A stretch of DNA of 64,000 nucleotides from Mycobacterium pinniadriaticum. GTDB taxonomy: Bacteria; Actinomycetota; Actinomycetes; Mycobacteriales; Mycobacteriaceae. A model generated the notes under the pieces. That model did no database searches and was not told the origin of the DNA. It saw only the letters and a program-made list of their open reading frames with translations. Position numbers and translations under genes: made by a program. Position 1 is the stretch's first letter. Each line of letters starts with the position of its first letter. Below, piece by piece: positions 43,139 to 50,533 of this stretch. Location of the stretch: contig NZ_JAPJDO010000019.1 in assembly GCF_026242045.1 (NCBI RefSeq), positions 48,195 to 112,194 on the forward strand. Direction: 5' to 3'.

Positions 43139-44518
43139 TTACGCCCGTGCCGGCCGGGACTGGTGAGCTGCGGGAGACGACGGTAACAGCGCCTTCAGCG
43201 CCAGCGACGGCCGCAACAGTACCATCGGCGCACGCTGCAAATGCATGACGTCGATGAACTCACGGGCCACTTCGGTATCCCGCCAAGTCATCTCGGTGAC
43301 CTTCCCGAGATACCAGCTGGCGACCTTCGACACCAGTCGGCCACCGCCACCGGTGGAGACTGCGCCGTAATCCTCCACTGTCGAGGTGAACCAGCACTCG
43401 TCGAGAAATCCGCTGTAGGCGCGATGAAAACGCTTGGCCAGCCCGTCGATGCGCCCCGGACCCACATCCGCTCGCTGCTCGCTCAGGCAGACGTCGAGGA
43501 TGCTGGCACCGATCGCGCCATGCGACATACCCTGTGCGTAAAGCGGGTTCAGCGACGTGTTTGCGTCGCCGACCACGACCAGGCCCTCGGGTGCCGACGC
43601 CAGCTTGTCGTAATGCCGGCGCAGGTTCGCCGGAAACCGCCACCGGTGTACGTCTTCCACACACGTGGAGTCGCTGAGAACCTCATGAAGATCCTGAACC
43701 GGAAGCCCTGTTGTCCACTCCAGGAAACTGCCGATGTCCCCGCCAGCATAGTCGCCTTGCCAGCCGAGCAGCGTGACGATCCACCTGCCACCCTCGGTGG
43801 GTAGCAACGCCGCTGTGCGAGTGGCCGGCGGCTTGGAGTGGATGAGCATTCCCTTCCAGTCGCGCGGTGTGGGCGGCGGGGTGAACAGCGTCGTCGAATA
43901 GCCGATATCAACCTTCAACTCGCTCACTGGCGGGCATCCGAAACCGAGGGAAGACAGCTGGCGCGGCGTCTCCGAGTTGCGTCCGCTGACGTCGATCACC
44001 AGGTCGGCGTCCAGGTATGTTCCATCGGCCAGGTCGACGCCGGTGATCCGCCTACCCTGGGTGCGGTAACCCTCGACCTTGGTGTTCTGCTCGATGGTCA
44101 CATTCGGCAGCTGCAGCAGTCGCTGACGAAGGTTGAGCTCCAGGAAACCTCTGGTCTGACACAGCATCGTCAGGCCGCTGTCGAAACGTTTCTTCCAACC
44201 GCCGGAGTGGTACCAGCAGATGTCGTTTCCCATGTCCACCTCGACCGAGCCCTTGGCCAGCATGTCGGTGGTGAAACCGGGGAAATAGTGGTTGAACACG
44301 TTCTGCCCGCCGCGCAGCAGGATGTGGCCGTGGTGCGACTGCGCGGCGCCCTTCCGCCACCGCGGTTCGTCGGGGAGGGTATCGCGATCGATTGTCGTCA
44401 CCGCGTCGAAGTGCCGCGCGGCGACCGCGGAGGCTGCCAGACCTGTTGTACTCGCCCCGATCACGATCGCGTGGCGGCCGCCGAAGCCGCCGAACCGGAT
44501 GCCGTCTTTGCCCGTCAT
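43139..44518 (-). CDS. FAD-dependent hydroxylase, stand-alone member
   Basis: A 459-residue flavoprotein of the class A monooxygenase/geranylgeranyl-reductase-like type. The FAD motif is AIVIGASTTGLAAS near 18 (GxSxxG instead of the usual GxGxxG), GAAQSHHGHILLRGG near 55 is a family signature, and GLVVVGDANTSLNPLYAQGM near 300 is the second FAD motif. It resembles the third domain of the fusion at 50534-53083 (AAQ-x-HH/HH-x-H-LL). No reductase of its own is visible, so it may share the fused one. ATG 44518 is used; GTG 44542 is in frame and has no better ribosome site. It is followed by the convergent TetR gene. Confidence 0.8.
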   Translation of the reverse strand: MTGKDGIRFGGFGGRHAIVIGASTTGLAASAVAARHFDAVTTIDRDTLPDEPRWRKGAAQSHHGHILLRGGQNVFNHYFPGFTTDMLAKGSVEVDMGNDICWYHSGGWKKRFDSGLTMLCQTRGFLELNLRQRLLQLPNVTIEQNTKVEGYRTQGRRITGVDLADGTYLDADLVIDVSGRNSETPRQLSSLGFGCPPVSELKVDIGYSTTLFTPPPTPRDWKGMLIHSKPPATRTAALLPTEGGRWIVTLLGWQGDYAGGDIGSFLEWTTGLPVQDLHEVLSDSTCVEDVHRWRFPANLRRHYDKLASAPEGLVVVGDANTSLNPLYAQGMSHGAIGASILDVCLSEQRADVGPGRIDGLAKRFHRAYSGFLDECWFTSTVEDYGAVSTGGGGRLVSKVASWYLGKVTEMTWRDTEVAREFIDVMHLQRAPMVLLRPSLALKALLPSSPAAHQSRPARA

Positions 44519-44588
44519 GAGAACGAGTCTGCGTCCGCTCACGGACCGCGTCTTGGACGGACTTGCGCCGTTCTCGGTGCGGGCTTGC

Positions 44589-45479
44589 TCAGCCCGAGCG
44601 CCGGAACTCAGCCGGCGTCACACCGAAAACCCGCTTGAACGACTTGGTCATGTGGCTCTGGTCGCAGAACCCGGTGGCGCCCACGATTGCCTTCAGTTCC
44701 ATATCGCTGTGCAGGATCAGGTGGCGCGCCCGTTCCGCACGGCGGCGCTGCACGTAGGCATGCGGTGAAATTTCGAAGCGCCGCTTGAACAGTCGCGCAA
44801 AGTGATACTGACTGATGCCCGCGACCCGGGCCAGCGAATCCAAGCTCAGATCGGCTGCCAGATTGGTCTCGATGTAATCGGCCACCTCGCGTGCCTGAAA
44901 CGCGCTCAAAGCCCCCGGGCAGCGTGGCGCACGAAGCCGCGGCTCTGCGTGGTGGCGCAGCAGTTGGACGCTGAGTTGCGTCATCAACGCATCGCGGCAC
45001 AGGGCACCGCCGACAGCGTCTCTTCTCAATTCCGTCGCCAGCGCGGTGATTCCGTGCAGAATCACCGGATCCTGAACCTGGAAGGACTCATGGACCGACA
45101 CGCTGTCCACGTGCCGGTCGAAGACCTCGGATGCGAAGTCAGCCAACCGACGCTCGTTGAGGTAGAGCACAGTTGCCTGAAAGCCCCGGTTCCACTGCCA
45201 GCTCGACTCGAATCCGGGTCTCAGGATGGAGAAGTCTCCCGGCGACATGATCGCCTTGTTGCGGATCGCGCCGCATTTCAGTGCGATCTGGGTGGGTGTC
45301 TGCCATGCGATGACGGCGATGTCACGCAGGGGCGGAACCAGGGTCTGATCCGAATGAAACTGGTACACCCGCAGTTCGGCGCCCGAGAGTTGTCCGTCGC
45401 GGGTGGCCAGCGTGCATCTGGCGGGCACCGCACGATCAACGCCCGTCGCGTCAACGTCTTCGAAGACCTGGGTCACCAT
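44589..45479 (-). CDS. AraC-family regulator
   Basis: A 296-residue AraC/XylS regulator. The N-terminal part (about 1-180) is a ligand or dimer domain that looks like the AraC_binding_2 type (EVFDRHVDSVSVHESF). The C-terminal double HTH (about 195-293) has LSLDSLARVAGISQYHFARL and, in the second, AIVGATGFCDQSHMTKSF. Strong CGGAGG precedes the ATG. It is divergent from the SDR gene with a 182-base promoter region between, so control of the island is likely, with activation the usual mode for the family. Confidence 0.88.
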   Translation of the reverse strand: MVTQVFEDVDATGVDRAVPARCTLATRDGQLSGAELRVYQFHSDQTLVPPLRDIAVIAWQTPTQIALKCGAIRNKAIMSPGDFSILRPGFESSWQWNRGFQATVLYLNERRLADFASEVFDRHVDSVSVHESFQVQDPVILHGITALATELRRDAVGGALCRDALMTQLSVQLLRHHAEPRLRAPRCPGALSAFQAREVADYIETNLAADLSLDSLARVAGISQYHFARLFKRRFEISPHAYVQRRRAERARHLILHSDMELKAIVGATGFCDQSHMTKSFKRVFGVTPAEFRRSG

Positions 45480-45661
45480 CGCACCTCCGATGGAGTCGTC
45501 ACGTACCGGCCACAGTGTAGGGGCGCCGATCCGTCCAGTAGGTGGGGTTCTGGAACATCCTTGCGCGGCATTGGTAACCGCTTGCCAACCCCTATGCCGG
45601 CACCCTGCCGGTGGCTATCGTCGGTGCCGCTGACAGTGGATGGACGGCGAGGACGGCAACC

Positions 45662-46423
45662 GTGAGTGAACGATATCTCGGCAGGACCGCACTGGTGACC
45701 GGTGCGGCTTCGGGCATCGGCCGGGCGATCGCGTTCGCCGCCGCCCGCGAGGGTGCGCGGCTGATCCTGGGCGACGTCGCAGTTGATCGTCTCACCGACG
45801 TCGCGGACTCGTTGCGCGCGCGGGGCACCGACGTGTACAGCGCCACCTGCGATGTGACCAGAACCGCCGACGTCGACGCACTCGTCGCCCGCGGAGCGGA
45901 CGAGATCGGACCGGTTGACGTCGCCTTCGCGAACGCCGGGATCCTCGGCACGCCGGGCGATGTGTGGGACTATCCCGAGACCGAATTCGCCAGGATCCTC
46001 GACCTCAATGTGATGGGCACCTGGCGCACGTTCCGGGCGGTGCTTCCCCAGATGATCAGCCGCAGAAGCGGTGCGATCGTGGCCACCGCGTCGGCGGCCG
46101 GTGTCATCGGGCCCGCCGGGTTGCCGGCCTACGTCGCCAGCAAGCATGCGGTCGTCGGCCTGGTGAAGTCGACGGCGATGAACGTGGCCCCGTACGGCAT
46201 CAGGGTCAATGCCTTTTGTCCGCACATGGTCGACACCCCGATGCTCGACAAGGTCTCCGCCGAGATTCCCGGCCTGCGCGCGTCGCTCGATCACCAGACC
46301 CCGTTGGGACGCGTCGCGAGCGCCGAGGAAGTGGCGCGATCCGCACTCTGGCTCGGCTCCGAGGAATCGAGCTTCGTCACCGGCCATCCGCTGCTTGTCG
46401 ACGGCGGACTGGTGGCTCAGTAG
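45662..46423 (+). CDS. Short-chain dehydrogenase/reductase 1
   Basis: A 253-residue classical SDR. The cofactor motif is TGAASGIGRA near 12, NAG is at about 87, and the catalytic tetrad includes Ser in TASAAG near 143 and the Y-x-x-x-K motif YVASK near 156. GTG start with GAGGACGG upstream. Oxidises an alcohol with NAD(P); in this island the diols made by the epoxide hydrolases are natural candidates. The epoxide hydrolase starts 30 bases downstream. Confidence 0.87.
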   Translation: MSERYLGRTALVTGAASGIGRAIAFAAAREGARLILGDVAVDRLTDVADSLRARGTDVYSATCDVTRTADVDALVARGADEIGPVDVAFANAGILGTPGDVWDYPETEFARILDLNVMGTWRTFRAVLPQMISRRSGAIVATASAAGVIGPAGLPAYVASKHAVVGLVKSTAMNVAPYGIRVNAFCPHMVDTPMLDKVSAEIPGLRASLDHQTPLGRVASAEEVARSALWLGSEESSFVTGHPLLVDGGLVAQ

Positions 46424-46453
46424 GCATTCCGCGATGAGAAAGCGAGCACAACA

Positions 46454-47500
46454 ATGATTCACCGGCACATCGATTGCCGTGGTACCCGCATCCACGCTGT
46501 CGAAGAGGGCGAAGGGCCGCTGGTCATCCTCGTTCACGGGTTCCCGGAGTCCTGGTACTCCTGGCGTCACCAGATTCCCGCACTGGCCGCCGCGGGCTAC
46601 CGGGTGCTCGCGATCGACCAACGCGGTTTCGGCCGGTCGTCGAAGTTCCGGGTCAACTCCGCCTACCGCATCGACAAGGTCGTCGCCGACATCGAGGCGT
46701 TGCTGGACGCCTACGGCGAGCGGCAGGCCGTAGTGGTCGGCCATGACTGGGGCGCCCCGGTGGCGTGGACGTTCGCCTGGCTGCATCCCGAGCGCTGCCG
46801 GGGTGTCGTCGGAGTCAGCGTCCCCTTCGCCGGGCGGGGCCTGATCGGGCTGCCGGGTTGCCCGTTCGGCGAGACGCGGCCCCGCGACTACCACATCGAG
46901 CTGGCCGGCCCGGGTCGAACGTTCTACCAGGACTACTTCTCCGAGCAGGACGCGATCATCGACGAGATCGAGGAGGACCTGCGGAAGTGGTTCCTCGGAC
47001 TGACCTACACCGTGTCGGGTGACGCCGTGGCAGCCGCGCTTGCCGCGGGGCATGTGCCACCGGCGGACCCGGTCGAGGCCCTTCGCTACGGCCCGCTGTG
47101 CATGGCCGATGGTTCCAGGCTCGACGACGCCTTCGTGTGGCCGGAGTCGATGCCCGAGTGGTTCACCGACGAGGATCTGGACTTCTACGTCAACGAGTTC
47201 GAACGGGCCGGCTTCTCCGGCGGACTTGCGTTCTACCACAACGCCGATGCCGGCTGGGAGGTTCTCGACGAAGTCGAGAACCTCCCGCTCACGCCACCGT
47301 CGATGTTCATCGGCGGCGAGTACGACATAGCGACCGCCTGGGGTGCCGAGGCGATCGAACGGGCCGAGGAGAAGATGTCCGATTACCGCGGCAGCCACAT
47401 CATTCCGTCCGCGGGCCACTGGATCCAGCAGGAGTCGCCCGCCGAGACAAACCGGTTGCTCCTGGAATTCCTCGGTCAATTGCCCTCCCCGACAGGATGA
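46454..47500 (+). CDS. Epoxide hydrolase 1 (alpha/beta hydrolase)
   Basis: A 348-residue soluble epoxide hydrolase. HGFPESWYSWRHQ at 28-40 gives the oxyanion hole, GHDWGAP at 96-102 holds the nucleophile Asp98, and a late catalytic His falls in SAGHWIQQE near 325. A cap domain lies between about 140 and 250. It opens epoxides to trans-diols. It is a close paralogue of the enzyme at 49471-50520; the N-terminal halves are nearly identical by eye. The two genes are inverted around an SDR and the RibBA-like gene. Confidence 0.9.
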   Translation: MIHRHIDCRGTRIHAVEEGEGPLVILVHGFPESWYSWRHQIPALAAAGYRVLAIDQRGFGRSSKFRVNSAYRIDKVVADIEALLDAYGERQAVVVGHDWGAPVAWTFAWLHPERCRGVVGVSVPFAGRGLIGLPGCPFGETRPRDYHIELAGPGRTFYQDYFSEQDAIIDEIEEDLRKWFLGLTYTVSGDAVAAALAAGHVPPADPVEALRYGPLCMADGSRLDDAFVWPESMPEWFTDEDLDFYVNEFERAGFSGGLAFYHNADAGWEVLDEVENLPLTPPSMFIGGEYDIATAWGAEAIERAEEKMSDYRGSHIIPSAGHWIQQESPAETNRLLLEFLGQLPSPTG

Positions 47501-47514
47501 TGCCGGGCGGGCTG

Positions 47515-48285
47515 TCACCACAGCGCGGCGACGGTCCCGCCATCGGCGACCTGTGCCGTCCCGTTGACCATCGAGGCGTCGTCCGAGAGCAGAAACGCGA
47601 CGACGCCAGCCATCTCCTCGGGGCCCGCCATCCGGCCCTGCAGTCGGCCGATCATGGTGTCAGCCCCACCCGCGCCGAGGGCTTCGTCGAACATCGTCAT
47701 CGCCGTCTGCTGCATCGGAGTATCGACAAAGGCTGGCAGCAGCGCATTCGAGCGCACATTCACCGAACGCAATTCGGCTGCGGTGATGCGGCTCAGATGG
47801 ATGATGCCGGCTTTCGACATACCGTAGGCGGCCGTGCCCGCGGCCGCGATCAGCCCGCCCAGCGATGACATGTTGACGATGGCGCCACCACCGCGCTGCA
47901 CCATCCTGGGCGCCGCGTGCTTGGTGCACAGAAAAGCGCCACGCAGGTTGACGCGCATCACCCGGTCAAAGTCGTCGACTGTGGTATCCAGCAGCGGCGC
48001 GAAATGCACGACACCGGCATTGGCGACGAGCTTGTCGACCCCGCCGAACGCCTCTACGCACGCCTCGACCATAGCGATCACCTGCTGCTCGTCGCTGACG
48101 TCCACCTGGTGTGCGACTGCACCTGCGCCGATCTCCGCCGCCGCGGCACCGGCAGACTCGCCGTTGATGTCCGCGCACAGCACCCGGCAGCCCTCGATCG
48201 CCAGCCGTCGCGCGATCGCCAGCCCGATCCCCGCACCCGCCCCGGTCACGATCGCGGCTTTGCCGACCAGGTCCGGATGCGTCAT
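47515..48285 (-). CDS. Short-chain dehydrogenase/reductase 2
   Basis: A 256-residue SDR. The cofactor motif is TGAGAGIGLA near 15, NAGVVHFAP is near 90, the catalytic Ser is in NMSSLGG near 142, and YGMSK gives Tyr and Lys near 157. The last stretch, ASMVNGTAQVADGG, is typical. ATG 48285 was chosen on family length and on GAGAGG upstream; the 129-codon extension has no homology. It is convergent with epoxide hydrolase 1 (14 bases between stops). Role as for the other SDR: oxidation of a secondary alcohol. Confidence 0.87.
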   Translation of the reverse strand: MTHPDLVGKAAIVTGAGAGIGLAIARRLAIEGCRVLCADINGESAGAAAAEIGAGAVAHQVDVSDEQQVIAMVEACVEAFGGVDKLVANAGVVHFAPLLDTTVDDFDRVMRVNLRGAFLCTKHAAPRMVQRGGGAIVNMSSLGGLIAAAGTAAYGMSKAGIIHLSRITAAELRSVNVRSNALLPAFVDTPMQQTAMTMFDEALGAGGADTMIGRLQGRMAGPEEMAGVVAFLLSDDASMVNGTAQVADGGTVAALW

Positions 48286-48323
48286 CGCGTCACCTCTCCC
48301 ATCATGTTGTGCCACAGCATCTC

Positions 48324-49460
48324 TCAGCCAGCTGCCGTCCACAAGGAGGTCGACGACTCGACGTGCAGCCCGTGCTCCCGGATCGCCCCGAACATCAGGA
48401 GGCCCAACTCTGGTGCGTCGTCGGACAATCTGACGGTATACACACCGAGGTCGCGCAGGATCCAGGCGACGGTTTCGGTCAGCAGATCCGGCATCGTCGT
48501 GCCGGCGTGCAGACCGCAGGCTCGCTGTTCGGGCGGGCGCAGATAGATGATCATGCCGGTGCCCTGAGCGCGCATCGCCGCAACCGCGCTGTCCAGTTCG
48601 GCTCCGCAGCGGCAGGCCGGCGAGCCGAAGACATCCGGCGGGCAGGAGCGAAGCGACCAGGGGATGAGACATGCGCTAAGGCATTCGACGTGGACGTGCA
48701 GCGGCATGGGGGCATCGGCGTCGGCCCTGCCCGCGATCACCGCCAAGTGCTCACAGCCGTCGTCGATATCGCGGAATCCGACCACCCGGAACGAGCCGGC
48801 GCCGGTCGGCAACGTGGTCTCCGCAGACCGCACCGCCTGCGGCTCGGTGCGGCGGCGGTACGCGGCGATCTCAGCGATCGAAACGAGCGGCAGCCGATGG
48901 TGGTCGGCGAACGACGCAAGCTCACGCCCGCTCGCCATTGCGGCCGGATCCTCTCTGGAGACAAGCTCACACAGCACACCGGCCGGTCGCCGCATGCCCA
49001 TCCGGGCCAGGTCTGCCGCTGCCTCGCCGGCACCGGGCTCGGTCCCCAACACCCCGCGGTGCCCCGCCTGGACTGGGATCACATGACCGGGCCGGCGGAA
49101 GTCGGCCGCGGTGGCGTCGGGCGAAGCCAGTGCGGCGATCGTTCGGGCGCGATCGATCGACGAGATCCCGGTGCCCGTCTCGCGGAAATCCACGGTGACC
49201 CGGTGGGTGGCGGTGCCGCGAGGTTCGCCGTCGTGTCGACAGATCGGCGGCAGGTTCAGCCGCTCACACTCCGAACTTGGCAAGGCGACCCGGATGTAGC
49301 CCGAGGTGTGCCGGACGGTGAACGTGAGAAGTTCCGGCGTCGCGGCATCGGCCGCGAACACCAGATATCCCTGTGCCACCGCCTCGTCGACCACCACAAC
49401 CGGGCGGCCGGTGGCGACGGCCGAGATGGCGCGCCGCACGCGCCCGTGGACGGTCCTCAC
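48324..49460 (-). CDS. RibBA-like protein with degenerate active sites
   Basis: A 378-residue protein with the layout of RibBA: a DHBP-synthase domain (about 5-200) and a GTP-cyclohydrolase-II domain (about 215-375). In true DHBP synthases the acidic DxENEGD loop binds metal; here it is DEAVAQGY (25-32), and the GHTEA His is GAGEA near 165. In the second domain the zinc motif ECLTGDxFGSLRCDCG is interrupted by a 13-residue insertion (263-275, ACLIPWSLRSCPP), the segment between GRNIGL and the LG-RLLTNNP region is shortened, and the TNNP motif is SDDAP. The GTG at 49460 has GGAG five bases upstream and lies 10 bases after the epoxide hydrolase stop. It is probably not a riboflavin enzyme; a pseudoenzyme or a new function is open. 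Confidence 0.8.
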   Translation of the reverse strand: MRTVHGRVRRAISAVATGRPVVVVDEAVAQGYLVFAADAATPELLTFTVRHTSGYIRVALPSSECERLNLPPICRHDGEPRGTATHRVTVDFRETGTGISSIDRARTIAALASPDATAADFRRPGHVIPVQAGHRGVLGTEPGAGEAAADLARMGMRRPAGVLCELVSREDPAAMASGRELASFADHHRLPLVSIAEIAAYRRRTEPQAVRSAETTLPTGAGSFRVVGFRDIDDGCEHLAVIAGRADADAPMPLHVHVECLSACLIPWSLRSCPPDVFGSPACRCGAELDSAVAAMRAQGTGMIIYLRPPEQRACGLHAGTTMPDLLTETVAWILRDLGVYTVRLSDDAPELGLLMFGAIREHGLHVESSTSLWTAAG

Positions 49461-49470
49461 GACGACTCCA

Positions 49471-50520
49471 TCACGAGAGTCCGGTGAGGAAGTCGAGGAG
49501 CAGCCTATTGGTTTCTTTGGGCTCCTCCTGCTGGATCCAATGCCCGACACCGTCCACCATGTGGGTGCCGCAGTAATTCGGCATCACCTCGGGCGCCCGT
49601 TCAGCGGCCTCGGCGCCCCACGTGGTGCCGACGTCGTACTGGCCGCCGATGAACAGCGCCGGCGGAGTCAGCGGGGTGCCCTCGTACTCGGCGAGGTCGT
49701 GCCAGTCGTTGTCGATGTTGTGGTAGAAGCTCAGCGGACCGCCCAGCCCGGACCGCTCGAATTCGCCTGTGTAGAAGTCGAGATCGGCTTCAGTGAACCA
49801 GTCCGGCATGGTTTCCGGGTAGACGAAGGCGTCCTTGAGGCGCGCTCCGTGCGGCATGCACAGCGGACCGGAGCGGATCACCTCGATCGGGTCCATCGCG
49901 GCGAGGTCGACCCCGGCAGCCACGGCGGCCGCCGTCGCAACCCTCATCGCATCCCCGGACACCGTGTAGGTGAGACCGAGCAGCCAGCCGCGCAGATCCT
50001 CTTCGATCTCGGCGATGATGGCGTCCTGTTCGGAGAAGTAGTCCTGGTACCAGACCTTGCCCGGCCCGGCCAGTTCCAGGTGGTAGTCGTTGGGCCGCCG
50101 CTCACCGAATGGGCTGCCGGGCAGGCCGATCACACCCCGTCCGGCGAAGGGGACGCTGATCCCGACCACGCCGCGGCACCGGTCGGGATGCAGCCAGGCG
50201 AAGGTCCAGGCGACCGGAGCGCCCCAGTCATGGCCGACCACCACAGCCTGCTTCTCGCCATAGGCGTCGATCACCCCGAGGATGTCCCCGGCCAATTCCT
50301 TGATGCGATAGGCGGTTTGCACCCGGTATTTCGAGGATTGGCCGTAGCCGCGCTGGTCGATCGCCACCACCCGATAGCCCGCGGCCGCCAAGGCCGGGAT
50401 CTGGTGCCGCCAGGAGTACCACGACTCGGGGAAGCCGTGCACCAGCACCACCAGGGGGCCCTCACCCTCTTCGACGGCATGGATCCGGGTGCCCCGGCAG
50501 TTCAGCATCCGATGGATCAT
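49471..50520 (-). CDS. Epoxide hydrolase 2 (paralogue of 46454-47500)
   Basis: A 349-residue alpha/beta epoxide hydrolase with HGFPESWYSWRHQ at 28-40, the nucleophile Asp in GHDWGAP at about 96-102, and the late His in GVGHWIQQE near 327. Its cap region diverges from the first enzyme more than the core does, which suggests different substrate preference. First gene downstream of the triple-fusion oxygenase on the minus strand (13 bases apart) and coupled to the RibBA-like gene. Confidence 0.9.
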   Translation of the reverse strand: MIHRMLNCRGTRIHAVEEGEGPLVVLVHGFPESWYSWRHQIPALAAAGYRVVAIDQRGYGQSSKYRVQTAYRIKELAGDILGVIDAYGEKQAVVVGHDWGAPVAWTFAWLHPDRCRGVVGISVPFAGRGVIGLPGSPFGERRPNDYHLELAGPGKVWYQDYFSEQDAIIAEIEEDLRGWLLGLTYTVSGDAMRVATAAAVAAGVDLAAMDPIEVIRSGPLCMPHGARLKDAFVYPETMPDWFTEADLDFYTGEFERSGLGGPLSFYHNIDNDWHDLAEYEGTPLTPPALFIGGQYDVGTTWGAEAAERAPEVMPNYCGTHMVDGVGHWIQQEEPKETNRLLLDFLTGLS

Positions 50521-50533
50521 CTGGGCCTCTTCT

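Noticed and set aside
45473..47521. A 682-codon minus-strand frame across the SDR and epoxide hydrolase genes
   Set aside because: It runs antisense through two clear enzymes and shows no family motif.
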